NCBI GenBank assembly: GCA_022572725.1
Contig: JACZVJ010000025.1
Location: 1-32,571, forward strand
Reading direction: 5' to 3'
DNA length: 32,571 nucleotides
Origin: Nitrospinota bacterium
Lineage (GTDB): Bacteria; Nitrospirota; Nitrospiria; Nitrospirales; UBA8639
Part shown: piece by piece, positions 23,644 through 32,151 of the stretch
Layout of the letters: each line of letters opens with the position of its first letter
Numbering within the stretch: the first letter of the stretch is position 1
Made by a program: the position numbers and the translations under genes
Notes under the pieces: model-generated
The model's input: the letters and a program-made list of their open reading frames with translations, nothing else
Databases searched by the model: none
Told to the model about the DNA's origin: nothing

Positions 23644-24462
23644 TCATGGAGACGTTGAACCGTTAATCGAAGAAAGGACCGAGGCGAGTGGCTGTCGACA
23701 GGACATTTCAAGGGAACAATCAGTCAGGCCTTGATAGGCTTTCCTCACATTCCCGACAGGCGAAACTTGCATGAGAAACGGCGTTTGCCAATCCCCATCC
23801 GCTACATCCTGTTCTTCCGGAATGAGGACTCTTCGGAGATGCTTTTTGTGGGCGGCAAGAATTTTCAACGGCACGCCTCCCACTATACCGATATGACCAT
23901 CAGGCATGATCGTACCAGTAAGCACCCGACCAGGCGGAAGCGGATCTCCCCTGGCGAGAGCCAGCACACTTAATCCAACCATGGCGGAAAGGCTTTCCCC
24001 ATACATCGTGATTCCCGGATAGGGAAGGGTGAGGGTGATAGCCCAAGACTCGGTGCTCAGTCTACCAACTTCGGCAGCTCGATGGATGGCCTGCGTGACG
24101 GCCCGTTGGGCAACTGGAGAGAAGCGCCCAGGTTTGGTTTGGAAGTAAACTTGGAGCCCCTGCTGATCCATACGACGTTCGAACTGAATGTCAACCTCAA
24201 CCACAATCCCCACCTGCTCCCAATCTTTATTCAATGTCGTGCCCAAAATGGGGACCGCAACCTGCTTGACGGGGGAGGGATTCGAGGATTTTTCAGCAAA
24301 CGCAATGGAAGGGGACGCTGTAAGAACACCGACCAGGATCAGCCGACCTAATCCGAAAACCAGACCAGAGCAGAGACGCAGGTGGGCGCCACATGAAGTG
24401 TGTGACCCTGAATCATACCGCCTGTGGACATCTTCTGAAATTTGATACAGGCGCGGCACCAT
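23644..24462 (-). CDS. Secreted S16 (Lon-type) serine protease domain protein without AAA+ module
   Basis: A 272-residue protein. Residues about 32-56 form a hydrophobic signal segment ending AFAEK, so it is exported or membrane-anchored. Residues about 135-225 are a Lon proteolytic domain: GESLSAMVGLSVLALARGDP with the serine at 157, RVLTGTIMPDGHIGIVGGVP, then LKILAAHKKHLRRVLIPEEQ with the lysine at 200. The Ser-Lys distance of 43 residues equals that of E. coli Lon (Ser679, Lys722), which supports a working Ser-Lys dyad. There is no AAA+ or Lon N-terminal domain, so it does not unfold proteins by ATP. ATG 24462 follows a strong GGGAGGAAGG. Its position outside the cytoplasm suggests envelope proteolysis; the substrate is unknown. 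Confidence 0.83.
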   Translation of the reverse strand: MVPRLYQISEDVHRRYDSGSHTSCGAHLRLCSGLVFGLGRLILVGVLTASPSIAFAEKSSNPSPVKQVAVPILGTTLNKDWEQVGIVVEVDIQFERRMDQQGLQVYFQTKPGRFSPVAQRAVTQAIHRAAEVGRLSTESWAITLTLPYPGITMYGESLSAMVGLSVLALARGDPLPPGRVLTGTIMPDGHIGIVGGVPLKILAAHKKHLRRVLIPEEQDVADGDWQTPFLMQVSPVGNVRKAYQGLTDCSLEMSCRQPLASVLSSINGSTSP

Positions 24463-24914
24463 AGCCTTCCTCCCTGTCCTAATACTTTTTCGGGAAGAAC
24501 GGAGATAAACTTGAACATGTGGAAATCCAAGAGGTGCCCGTGGTTTTGACCGAAGGGTGGATGAACGCTGATCAACATAATGTTGGCCTTCTCAAGAGGG
24601 ATAGATCGGTAGCCTGACGGACCTAAGGGGACCTTTCCCCTCTCGAGGCTACCCTTGCGGGTACTTAGGTGATTCATCACAGCCTCAGGCCCCTCAAATC
24701 CTTAAGGGTTCCTGCTCAACCACTCCCCTCTGCGATGCGGCCTACCAGCCTCCATTGGGTTCCCTCCTGCCTGGCCTAAATCCCTTCTTTGGAGTCAAGC
24801 CCAACCTTTAAAAACCCGAAAGAATTAAGTGTAAACGGGAAAGATTGGCATTCTTCTTTATCCAAATCGGGCAGACCTTTGGAGTAGGCTTCTTATCGAG
24901 AGGTTTTTCAATCA
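24463..24914. other. Divergent intergenic region
   Basis: 452 bases between the S16 protease (leftward) and the HD-GYP gene (rightward), without a gene that I can support. A 110-codon minus frame (24348-24680) mostly overlaps the protease start and has no family match. A short stem AGGGGA-TCCCCT lies around 24626-24640. The ribosome site GAGAGG of the HD-GYP gene is at 24898-24903. Confidence 0.45.
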
Positions 24915-26174
24915 ATGGCCATAAAACGTATACCGGTCGAGTTACTCAGACTGGGCATGTACATCGTCGGGATCGACCGGTCGTGGATGGACACCCCATT
25001 TCTGACCCATCGATTCCTTCTCAAAAAACCCTCCCAGCTTAAAAAATTAAAACAATCTGGCATCCAAGAAGTTGAAATTGACACCGATCGGGGAGCCGAT
25101 GTCCCCAACGAACCAGAGGAAGCTCCTCGTATTCTCGAAGAAACCCAAACTCCCGAGAGCGACCTCTCCAACTTAGAAGCCCGCCTGGCCAATCTACCCG
25201 AAGCCCTTCAGGGGAAGTCCTTATCCGACGAATTTACGGAGGTCCATCAGGTCCAAGAGCACATGCTTCATGAAGTGCAGGAGATGCTGGACTCCGTCCG
25301 CACTTCGGGGATCGTGGAAGGCAGTCAAGTCAAAGCCCTTTCCCAAGAAGTCATCGCTCAGACATTAGGGCACGAAGAGGCCTATGCCGCCCTTATCCGC
25401 ACACGCGAGTTTTCACCTGACCTGTATGATCATGCACTATCCGTGTGCACCCTCGCGGTCCTGATGGCGCGACTTCTCGGTTATGAAAAGGGGCCACTGG
25501 AGCACATCGCCATGGGTGCACTCTTACATGACATCGGATTCTTGCGGCTTCCGTCGGAATTGATTCGCCCCCATCGAACGCTGTCAGAATTCGATCAGAT
25601 TCTTTACGACAGCCATCCACGCTTGGGAGTAGAGATCCTCAAATCTAGCCCAGGGATCTCAGAAGAAGTCATGCAGATGGTGGCCCAACACCACCTAACG
25701 GGGGATTTACAGATTCGCCCGGAGGGAGGGCCATTTGAGGAGACCGGATTCGGCGGGCGTTTGATTCGGGTAGTGGACGAGTACGATGAGCTGCTGACTG
25801 GACAGGGGTCAAGCCCTCCCCTACCAATGCGTGAGGCGCTTGGTGAGTTATACCTGCGAGCCCAACGAAACCAACTCAACCCGGAATTGGCTTCTTATCT
25901 CATCATTCAAATCGGAATCTATCCTATTTACAGCCTTGTTGAACTGAACACTGGTGAAAGGGGGATTGTCACCGCCGTAACACCTGGAAGCCTCCTCCAC
26001 CCCGTCGTGCTGGTCATTCAGGACCCCAACCGGAACCCCTATCACGAGCCGTTCCCTGTCAACTTTGCAAAGCCGGCGTCTGACCGCCCTCCGGTAGAGA
26101 TCGTGAGGGTCTTGGATGCCGAGGAAGAAGGCATTCGAGTTGAAGAAGTTTTAGGGAGTTGGAACATACTATAA
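24915..26174 (+). CDS. DUF3391-HD-GYP-like protein with degenerate GYP motif
   Basis: A 419-residue protein. Residues 1-60 match the DUF3391 domain that precedes many HD-GYP proteins (KRIPVELLRLGMYIVGIDRSW). Residues about 165-300 are an HD domain: H173, the HD pair in ALLHDIGFLRLP (205-206), H234, the HH pair at 259-260 and D288, so metal ligands are present. The region that in cyclic-di-GMP phosphodiesterases reads HHExxDGxGYP instead reads HHLTGDLQIRPEGG, lacking the GYP triplet. It may therefore hydrolyse another substrate or only bind a nucleotide. Residues about 315-419 form an extra C-terminal domain. The ATG is preceded by GAGAGG. It is not close to another gene and is probably transcribed alone. 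Confidence 0.85.
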   Translation: MAIKRIPVELLRLGMYIVGIDRSWMDTPFLTHRFLLKKPSQLKKLKQSGIQEVEIDTDRGADVPNEPEEAPRILEETQTPESDLSNLEARLANLPEALQGKSLSDEFTEVHQVQEHMLHEVQEMLDSVRTSGIVEGSQVKALSQEVIAQTLGHEEAYAALIRTREFSPDLYDHALSVCTLAVLMARLLGYEKGPLEHIAMGALLHDIGFLRLPSELIRPHRTLSEFDQILYDSHPRLGVEILKSSPGISEEVMQMVAQHHLTGDLQIRPEGGPFEETGFGGRLIRVVDEYDELLTGQGSSPPLPMREALGELYLRAQRNQLNPELASYLIIQIGIYPIYSLVELNTGERGIVTAVTPGSLLHPVVLVIQDPNRNPYHEPFPVNFAKPASDRPPVEIVRVLDAEEEGIRVEEVLGSWNIL

Positions 26175-26380
26175 GTCGAACATCGGACAGGATTAGGCCT
26201 TATCCTTCTTTTCGTAATATTCCCATTCATTTTTTTGTGGAATACACCTCCCCCAAGCCCCCCTGACACCAATGTTCCTTGGGTCTTTAAGGAAAGTTAT
26301 GTAGCGGCCTTGAGAGCACACCTTACAGGGAGGAGGAAATCCGGAATACCTTCATTCGGGGAAACGAGGAACGAAGATTG

Positions 26381-27526
26381 CTAACAACTCCGTTCCACCG
26401 CACGGACGAAATTCTGACAGGTTTCGACCACCTTGTTGGGATGTTGAAGTAAGGTTCCTCCCACAACCACCATGACCTCCATACCGAACAATTCCAATAT
26501 TTCAGGAATTCTCTCCAAACCCAAATGTCCCCCAACGGCCGGCAATATCGCCTTCATATGCCTCAGTGGTTTACCGGTTTCCCCAGCGATCTGAGCACAC
26601 TGGTCTCGTGAAATCGAAAAGTCTCTTCCAAAGACAGGGAACAGGCTCGCATCGACACCAAATAGCCTGGGGATTTGGCCGAACAGCACTGACGGGGCAA
26701 TCCCGGTATCGTCATGAACAATCAGACTGCCAAGCCCGCCTGGATGGCCGAGAATCGGCAAAGCCAGGTCTTTATGAACAGCCAAGCACCGAATGACATC
26801 AAAACCCGTCATGCCCGGACAGATCAATAACCCACCGGCACCAGCTTCTCCAGCAAACAGAGCCCGGGGCAGAATCTGGTCGAATGGCCCAGTGACGTTC
26901 GGCAGATACAGAGCATTCCGCCCGGTCTGTTGATTGGCTTTCTCCACAGCCTCCGCACAGCGTCGGACACGTTCTTCAAAAGGACAAAAGGCCTGGTTGG
27001 CTAGTCCTTGATCGTCCTTGATGATATCCAGGCCTCCGAGGGCGTAGGAATAGGCCAACTTCGCCAGATCCGTGACACACAGGCCGACCGGCTTTAAAAC
27101 GCCGCAGAGCAACGGTCGTTGAGGTTGCCCTACCTTTTCCCGAAGGCCAGCCCGACCAAAGCGAGGACCGTTCATTCCGTCTATGAGCGACTTGGAGAGC
27201 TCAATGGATGAAACCCGAATTCCTGGTTTCAAGCTCAACATACCAAAGACGATTTGGAGCAGGTGAGGCAACTCACTTCCCGTCACCTCAACAGCGAAAC
27301 TGACAACGGCCTCATAGACATCAAGCGCGACTGGCCGAAAGCCCTCTAAGCGCCCGAGGATGTGGTTTCGTATCTCCTCGTTCGGGACAAGTTCGGCCGA
27401 CATCTCAACCGTTTGGTCAAGACAAATGGCTTCAGCCTTTCTCCGCGCATCACCTTCGGCACCCTTCACGTGGTAGTGGACAGCAAACCGTTCTCCAGAA
27501 AGACCGAGGGAGGAGGAAGGAGTCAT
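26381..27526 (-). CDS. RuBisCO-like protein (form IV)
   Basis: A protein of about 381 residues with the RuBisCO large-subunit fold. Numbered from a TTG codon 7 triplets upstream, conserved landmarks are GVLKPVGL (Lys152 equals RuBisCO K175), GGLDIIKDDQGLANQ (Lys177 equals the carbamylated K201, Asp179 equals D203), LPAVGGHLGLERIPEILELF and GGTLLQHP. Two residues needed for CO2 fixation are changed: the K177 position is Val154 and the E204 position is Gln180, and the loop-6 GKLEG lysine segment is absent. It is therefore a form IV RuBisCO-like protein and probably an enolase or isomerase in sulfur or sugar metabolism; the subgroup needs a tree. ATG 27526 is preferred. No methionine-salvage genes are nearby, so no pathway is assigned. 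Confidence 0.9.
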   Translation of the reverse strand: MTPSSSLGLSGERFAVHYHVKGAEGDARRKAEAICLDQTVEMSAELVPNEEIRNHILGRLEGFRPVALDVYEAVVSFAVEVTGSELPHLLQIVFGMLSLKPGIRVSSIELSKSLIDGMNGPRFGRAGLREKVGQPQRPLLCGVLKPVGLCVTDLAKLAYSYALGGLDIIKDDQGLANQAFCPFEERVRRCAEAVEKANQQTGRNALYLPNVTGPFDQILPRALFAGEAGAGGLLICPGMTGFDVIRCLAVHKDLALPILGHPGGLGSLIVHDDTGIAPSVLFGQIPRLFGVDASLFPVFGRDFSISRDQCAQIAGETGKPLRHMKAILPAVGGHLGLERIPEILELFGMEVMVVVGGTLLQHPNKVVETCQNFVRAVERSC

Positions 27527-27971
27527 CGGATTCGACCAAGGGCCCAACTGGTGGAAGGATCGGACCCTGAGTTTGGAGAAAACCGGTTACGAATATCGAT
27601 CAACTGAGACAAATGAACCCAAATGGGAAAAGCCTGAACTTTCCTGGAAGTTTTCTCGTCGTCATGCCGATAAGGACAAAGTGAGGCATTGAGAACCAAC
27701 TGGCTGAGGAAGCAGGGATCTAAGGGGATGCTGTCAAGGCTAGTTTGGCTGGACACGAAACCCTAGGTCAAACCTTCCCCTCTTAGGCTCCTTTTGAGGG
27801 ACACCCCTTGATTCTTTCCGTTGGGATCCTCAGCAAAGCCGTACTAGGTAGAGAATTTAAAAACCCCTAGGCATCCAAGAATCAACGGAACGTAACTATC
27901 CAACGGGGCCTCTTCCGGAGGCACCCCCGAGTAGATACCAGCCCAAACACTGCTCATGGAAGGATACGACC
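27527..27971. other. Intergenic region without a visible gene
   Basis: 445 bases between the RuBisCO-like gene (leftward) and a small exported protein gene (rightward). I see no supported gene or clear terminator. A GATGCTGTCAAGGCTAG word near 27728-27744 faintly recalls the MITE end at 20967 but lacks the partner end. The promoter of the RuBisCO-like gene should lie in its left part. Confidence 0.45.
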
Positions 27972-28301
27972 ATGGTACTCAAAAAAACCTCCTACACCCG
28001 TAAGGCCCTTTTGGTCGGGATATTAGCCTTTTCCATTTCCCTGCTCACAGCTGGAGTAGAGGGAAGCACCAACGTGTTCCCCCAACGGGCCCTGCTTTCC
28101 CCTATGGTCCACTCAATCTCGGATGGTTTGAATAAAAAGAGTCTCCTTCCTGAGATGACTCAAATGCCAGCCGGGAGGAAGCCCAACGTTCAATCCACTG
28201 TAAACCAAAGGGTGGGCACTGCACGATCACGGGAGCTACGGGATAAGAAAACACTCGGAGTGCTGTTATTAGTTCTCGGAATGGTCGCTGAGGGAAAATA
28301 A
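27972..28301 (+). CDS. Small exported hypothetical protein
   Basis: A 109-residue protein I do not recognise. A lysine/arginine-containing start followed by ALLVGILAFSISLLTAGVEG looks like a Sec signal peptide. The middle is basic and polar without an obvious domain. The C-terminus has a hydrophobic run LGVLLLVLGMVAEGK. The ATG has GGAAGG eight bases upstream, which supports translation. It converges with the ABC-class ATPase gene, 13 bases away. Function unknown. Confidence 0.55.
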   Translation: MVLKKTSYTRKALLVGILAFSISLLTAGVEGSTNVFPQRALLSPMVHSISDGLNKKSLLPEMTQMPAGRKPNVQSTVNQRVGTARSRELRDKKTLGVLLLVLGMVAEGK

Positions 28302-28314
28302 CCCAGGACTCTTC

Positions 28315-30069
28315 TTAGGCTTGGCGCATACGAACTGTCCGCAGCCGGTTGAGAGCTGCCGCGATTTCATACGATCGAGGACGAGCAAAATTCCCCGGAT
28401 GCCGACCAGGACGATAGAACGGGTCGAGTACATCCAAACCTTCCACGGTTAAAAGGCGGCCTACGTCCTCCACCACATCGCAAAGCCTGGCCTTCCCATC
28501 AATAAATCGTTCCGCCGCTAATTGAATGGCACAGCCCACCGCACGGGTCTGGCTGATATCCACAAGCTGCTCAACTCCTTTCAAATCAATGGCCTCATGA
28601 CCGAATACAATCAGGTCGATACCCTTGGTATCAATTTTCACCTCGCGCCGGCCGCGCGATGGATCGATACTCTCCGGCAAAGGAATTCGATGGGCAAGCG
28701 ATGGCATGGAAGAGGCCACCTCCATGCACCGATGCGTCTCGTGGCTCCGGGCAATCTGTTGCGCCTCTACGGTGACTTCAAGCGGCAGATACTCCCGCAT
28801 CATAATGACGGTGTCAGCCACATCAAAATAATCCCCGCATCCACCCATCACGAGGACGCTGGAAACCCCCTGTGTCTGGAAGAGCTCGCGGACCCGGTCG
28901 AGAAAAGGCGTAATCGGTTCATGCGCCTTGATGACCAACGCCTGCATGCGGGCATCGCGCACCATAAAGTTCGTCGCAGAGGTATCCTCATCGAGCAAAA
29001 GGACTGTGGCTCCAACCTCCAAAGCTTCAAGAATCGTCGCAGCTTGACTCGTGCTGCCACTGGCATTGTCTGTGCAAAATTGAGTCGTGTTCTGGCCGAA
29101 TGGGAGATTGGTGATAAAGCCGCTGATATCGACCTGCTCGATCCGTCGGCCGTCCTCCGCCCGGATTTTGACAGCCCCCTGAGAGGCCACGACAAACTCC
29201 CGCCCATCACCTGGAACATGGGGATAGATCCCACGCTCTAGGGCTCGAAGAAGCGTTGATTTTCCATGATACCCTCCTCCCACGATAAGCGTGACGCCCT
29301 TGGGGATACCCATCCCAGTGAGTGAGCCAACGGGTTTTCCACCTTGCTCAATGGGATTGGGAATCGGGATGGTGACGCGAAGGGATTCAGGGCTTTGAAA
29401 TCGCCTGACGTTTTTTCCAGCCAAGGGTGAATCAGAGGCCCCACTCGCGCGCGGGAGGGTGGCTCCATCCCCAATAAAGGCAACCAAGCCCAGGGAGTCT
29501 AACTGGTGGCGGATATGTTCCTGGTTTTCCACCCAGTCAACAAACTGCTTTCCCTCCCGCTGAGGAATATTTCCCCATAGAAGCCCCTGCTCCACAATTT
29601 GGGGAATCTCCTGACAGAGCATGGCCTCAGCCTGCCGCCCCAGTACCGTCCTTCCTTGAGCCGGCAGCCCGACCTGTAACCGCGCCTCCACCCATTCGTG
29701 GTTGACGAGCATCGCCGTGCGCTCCAGAACTTCTTGCCCTCCAACGTCAATAGAAATGAGGCCGCTTTTCCCCATGCCCCGGTGACCTTGGCTGACATGC
29801 CGAATGGCCGAGTGGGTGGTCCTGATCAAAAAATCCTGCACCGCCACCCGCCGAGCGGTGTTGGCAAAGAACGCCTGGGGAACGTTGGCGACGGATTGAG
29901 AGATTCGAACCCGAACCTTCGAGGGGGAAGCAAAGGGATCACCCTGGACATGATCCACGAAGAGAATAAATTGGTGGTGGTGGTAAGAGCCCTCAAGATC
30001 TTTGTACGCCTTGTACCCTCGCCCATCAATCCGAGCCAGGGTCCTCCGTAAATCTTCAATGGTTGGCAT
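28315..30069 (-). CDS. ABC-class ATPase (PF09818-like)
   Basis: A 584-residue soluble protein of the predicted ABC-ATPase family (PF09818). The nucleotide site is complete: Walker A GGGYHGKST at 264-272, signature-like SGSTSQA at 337-343, and Walker B TVLLLDEDTSATN around 355-367. An N-terminal conserved domain (FILFVDHVQGDPFASPSKVR) and a C-terminal domain flank it. The protein lacks membrane segments, so it is not a transporter; the family's job is unknown, with proposals around RNA or nucleic-acid handling. It lies 94 bases downstream of the dehydrogenase gene on the same strand and may be read with it and agmatine deiminase. The ATG at 30069 has no strong ribosome site. Confidence 0.88.
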   Translation of the reverse strand: MPTIEDLRRTLARIDGRGYKAYKDLEGSYHHHQFILFVDHVQGDPFASPSKVRVRISQSVANVPQAFFANTARRVAVQDFLIRTTHSAIRHVSQGHRGMGKSGLISIDVGGQEVLERTAMLVNHEWVEARLQVGLPAQGRTVLGRQAEAMLCQEIPQIVEQGLLWGNIPQREGKQFVDWVENQEHIRHQLDSLGLVAFIGDGATLPRASGASDSPLAGKNVRRFQSPESLRVTIPIPNPIEQGGKPVGSLTGMGIPKGVTLIVGGGYHGKSTLLRALERGIYPHVPGDGREFVVASQGAVKIRAEDGRRIEQVDISGFITNLPFGQNTTQFCTDNASGSTSQAATILEALEVGATVLLLDEDTSATNFMVRDARMQALVIKAHEPITPFLDRVRELFQTQGVSSVLVMGGCGDYFDVADTVIMMREYLPLEVTVEAQQIARSHETHRCMEVASSMPSLAHRIPLPESIDPSRGRREVKIDTKGIDLIVFGHEAIDLKGVEQLVDISQTRAVGCAIQLAAERFIDGKARLCDVVEDVGRLLTVEGLDVLDPFYRPGRHPGNFARPRSYEIAAALNRLRTVRMRQA

Positions 30070-30163
30070 GATAGTTCAGCGAAAAATAACGAGGAGAAGG
30101 GTAAGGAGTAATGGGTGGGGCATCATGAGTCACCCAGAACCAACATTTGGAGGTGGGTCTTTT

Positions 30164-31093
30164 TCACGCTTCACGTTTTTTCACTTCCACTTTCGATAAA
30201 TGTTCCAACGCCAGCATCAAAGCATGAGTGCCGGCTTTTCCATGGCCATGAGCTTGGACGGCCAGATATAGTTGTTGGACCAGCGCGAGACCAGGAAGGA
30301 TCAGCCCCATTCGTTTCGCTTCGTCCAACGCCATGCCCATGTCCTTGACAAAATGATCCACAAAAAACCCAGGATCAAAATTGCGCTTCAGGATCCGAGG
30401 CGCAAGATTATCCAACGTCCAGCAGGAAGCGGCCCCACCCCGAATAGATTGCAGCATGGTCTCCAGGTCAAGCCCGGCCTTGTAGCCATAGAGGAGTGAC
30501 TCACAGACTCCAACCATCGTTCCCGCGATCGTAATCTGGTTGCAGAGCTTTGTATGCTGTCCCGACCCTGCCCTACCCTGATGCACGATGGTTTTACCCA
30601 TCACCTCAAAAAGGGGTCGAAGAGCCTCGACCACTCCAGAGTCTCCTCCGACCATAATGGACAGGGTGCCATTGCGCGCGCCCACATCCCCACCGGATAC
30701 CGGAGCATCAATACAGTGAACATCCCTCGTCTGGCACGCATCATGAATTTCGACAGCAAGGCTGGGAGGCGACGTCGTCATGTCGATCAACACCATATCA
30801 GATCGAAGGTGATTCAGAAGACCGGATTCACCGAAATACACCTCACGAACATCGTGCGGAAACCCCACCATGGTAAATACCACATCAGCCTGTTCCGCGA
30901 CATGTGCGGGAGATTCTCCCCACTGAGCACCTTGCCCAAGCAAGCCTTCGGCTTTTTGACGTGTTCGCGAATAGACGGTGATAGGATACTGTTTCTCCAG
31001 TAAGTGTCCGCACATCGCCGCACCCATCACACCTGTGCCAATCCACCCGAGTCGAAGTGGTACAGGAAGGACAAATGATTGGCTAGACGGCAT
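30164..31093 (-). CDS. NAD(P)-dependent beta-hydroxyacid dehydrogenase family protein
   Basis: A 309-residue enzyme of the 3-hydroxyisobutyrate/6-phosphogluconate dehydrogenase family. The Rossmann start is [20 protein letters not shown], the substrate motif [22 protein letters not shown] occupies the middle, and [11 protein letters not shown] carries the catalytic lysine, with [20 protein letters not shown] near the end. Members reduce tartronate semialdehyde, glyoxylate or succinic semialdehyde, or oxidise beta-hydroxyacids; the substrate cannot be fixed here. It starts 17 bases after the stop of the agmatine deiminase gene, so the two are probably one transcription unit. A link through semialdehydes of putrescine breakdown is possible but speculative. 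Confidence 0.88.
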   Translation of the reverse strand: MPSSQSFVLPVPLRLGWIGTGVMGAAMCGHLLEKQYPITVYSRTRQKAEGLLGQGAQWGESPAHVAEQADVVFTMVGFPHDVREVYFGESGLLNHLRSDMVLIDMTTSPPSLAVEIHDACQTRDVHCIDAPVSGGDVGARNGTLSIMVGGDSGVVEALRPLFEVMGKTIVHQGRAGSGQHTKLCNQITIAGTMVGVCESLLYGYKAGLDLETMLQSIRGGAASCWTLDNLAPRILKRNFDPGFFVDHFVKDMGMALDEAKRMGLILPGLALVQQLYLAVQAHGHGKAGTHALMLALEHLSKVEVKKREA

Positions 31094-31110
31094 GGGGCGT
31101 AAACGAAAGG

Positions 31111-32151
31111 TTACCTAGGGCTTAGAGAAGGTTGCTGTTGAGTCAAACAGTGAATGGTGCCAAACCCCCACACTAAATCGACGGCATGGATACCAACAAC
31201 GGGGCGATCCCGAAAGAGGTCACTCAAAATTCCCAGAGCCAGTCGATCATGAGGATCATTAAAAGTGGGGACGAGTACCGCCGCATTGCCAATGTAAAAA
31301 TTGGCATAACTCGCGGGCAATCGACGGCCATCGAACCATAACGGACTGGGCATGGGCAACGGGATAATTTCAATTTTCGCCCCATCTTCCAATCGGGCAC
31401 TATCAAGACGTTCTCGATTTTCGGCTAATGACCGATAGTTCTCGTCGTGGATATTGCGCTCTTGGCAAAGCACGACAGTGTGTTGATCGACAAATCGACA
31501 GATATCATCAACATGCCCATGTGTGTCATCACCCGCAATGCCTTTGTTCAACCACACCACATTGGTCGCGCCCAATGATTGGCCGAATACCATTTCATAA
31601 TCATCTCGACTTATGCCGGGATTACGCACTTGGATATGAGCATCAAGCAAGCACTCATCAGTGGTGAGTAGTGTGCCGGTGCCATTGACGTCGATACACC
31701 CTCCTTCAAGTACCACTTCCCTTCCCTGGAATGAGATCGGCAATAATTTACAATTCAAACGCTTCGACACGCGAACTGGAACCTGATTGTCTTTTTTCCA
31801 ATCGGGATAGCGAGCCCAACCATTGAATTGAAACCGAGCGATAACGCATTCGGAAGCGGGGTGTTCCTTCCTGACAAAAATGGGACCAAAGTCGCGGGTC
31901 CATCCGCGGTTCGTCGGAATGCGAAAAAACTCAACCTTACCTAAATTGGTGCCAGCCCGACGAAGAAAGCGCTTGGCCCGATCTTCATGACCTTTCGAAT
32001 TGACAAGAATTCGGACCTTTTCTCCATCCGCCAACTTCCGAACAATCTCCGCATACACCCAATGGATGGCCGCCAATTTCCCGGGCCAATCCGAAGCATT
32101 ATGCGGCCATCCTAACCACGTGGCCTCATGCAACTCCCACTCCGCCGGCAT
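31111..32151 (-). CDS. aguA: Agmatine deiminase
   Basis: A 346-residue enzyme from the ATG at 32151. It hydrolyses agmatine to N-carbamoylputrescine and ammonia, in the arginine-to-putrescine route. The start [18 protein letters not shown] is the hallmark N-terminus of the family. Other signatures are TRDFGP (84-89), [10 protein letters not shown] (149-158), [13 protein letters not shown] with the catalytic histidine (213), and [11 protein letters not shown] with the catalytic cysteine (335). The frame has no stop upstream and runs on through two REP-encoded segments into a DUF559-like domain, so the translated product could be much longer. I set the start at 32151 because family homology begins there, though its ribosome site is weak. 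The dehydrogenase gene follows 17 bases downstream. Confidence 0.9.
   Translation of the reverse strand: MPAEWELHEATWLGWPHNASDWPGKLAAIHWVYAEIVRKLADGEKVRILVNSKGHEDRAKRFLRRAGTNLGKVEFFRIPTNRGWTRDFGPIFVRKEHPASECVIARFQFNGWARYPDWKKDNQVPVRVSKRLNCKLLPISFQGREVVLEGGCIDVNGTGTLLTTDECLLDAHIQVRNPGISRDDYEMVFGQSLGATNVVWLNKGIAGDDTHGHVDDICRFVDQHTVVLCQERNIHDENYRSLAENRERLDSARLEDGAKIEIIPLPMPSPLWFDGRRLPASYANFYIGNAAVLVPTFNDPHDRLALGILSDLFRDRPVVGIHAVDLVWGFGTIHCLTQQQPSLSPR

Noticed and set aside
24348-24680. 110-codon minus-strand frame in the divergent gap
   Set aside because: It overlaps the start of the S16 protease on the same strand in another frame and matches no family.
27728-27775. Possible second MITE end (GATGCTGTCAAGG)
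   Set aside because: Only the first 9 bases match well, there is no opposite end and no target duplication.
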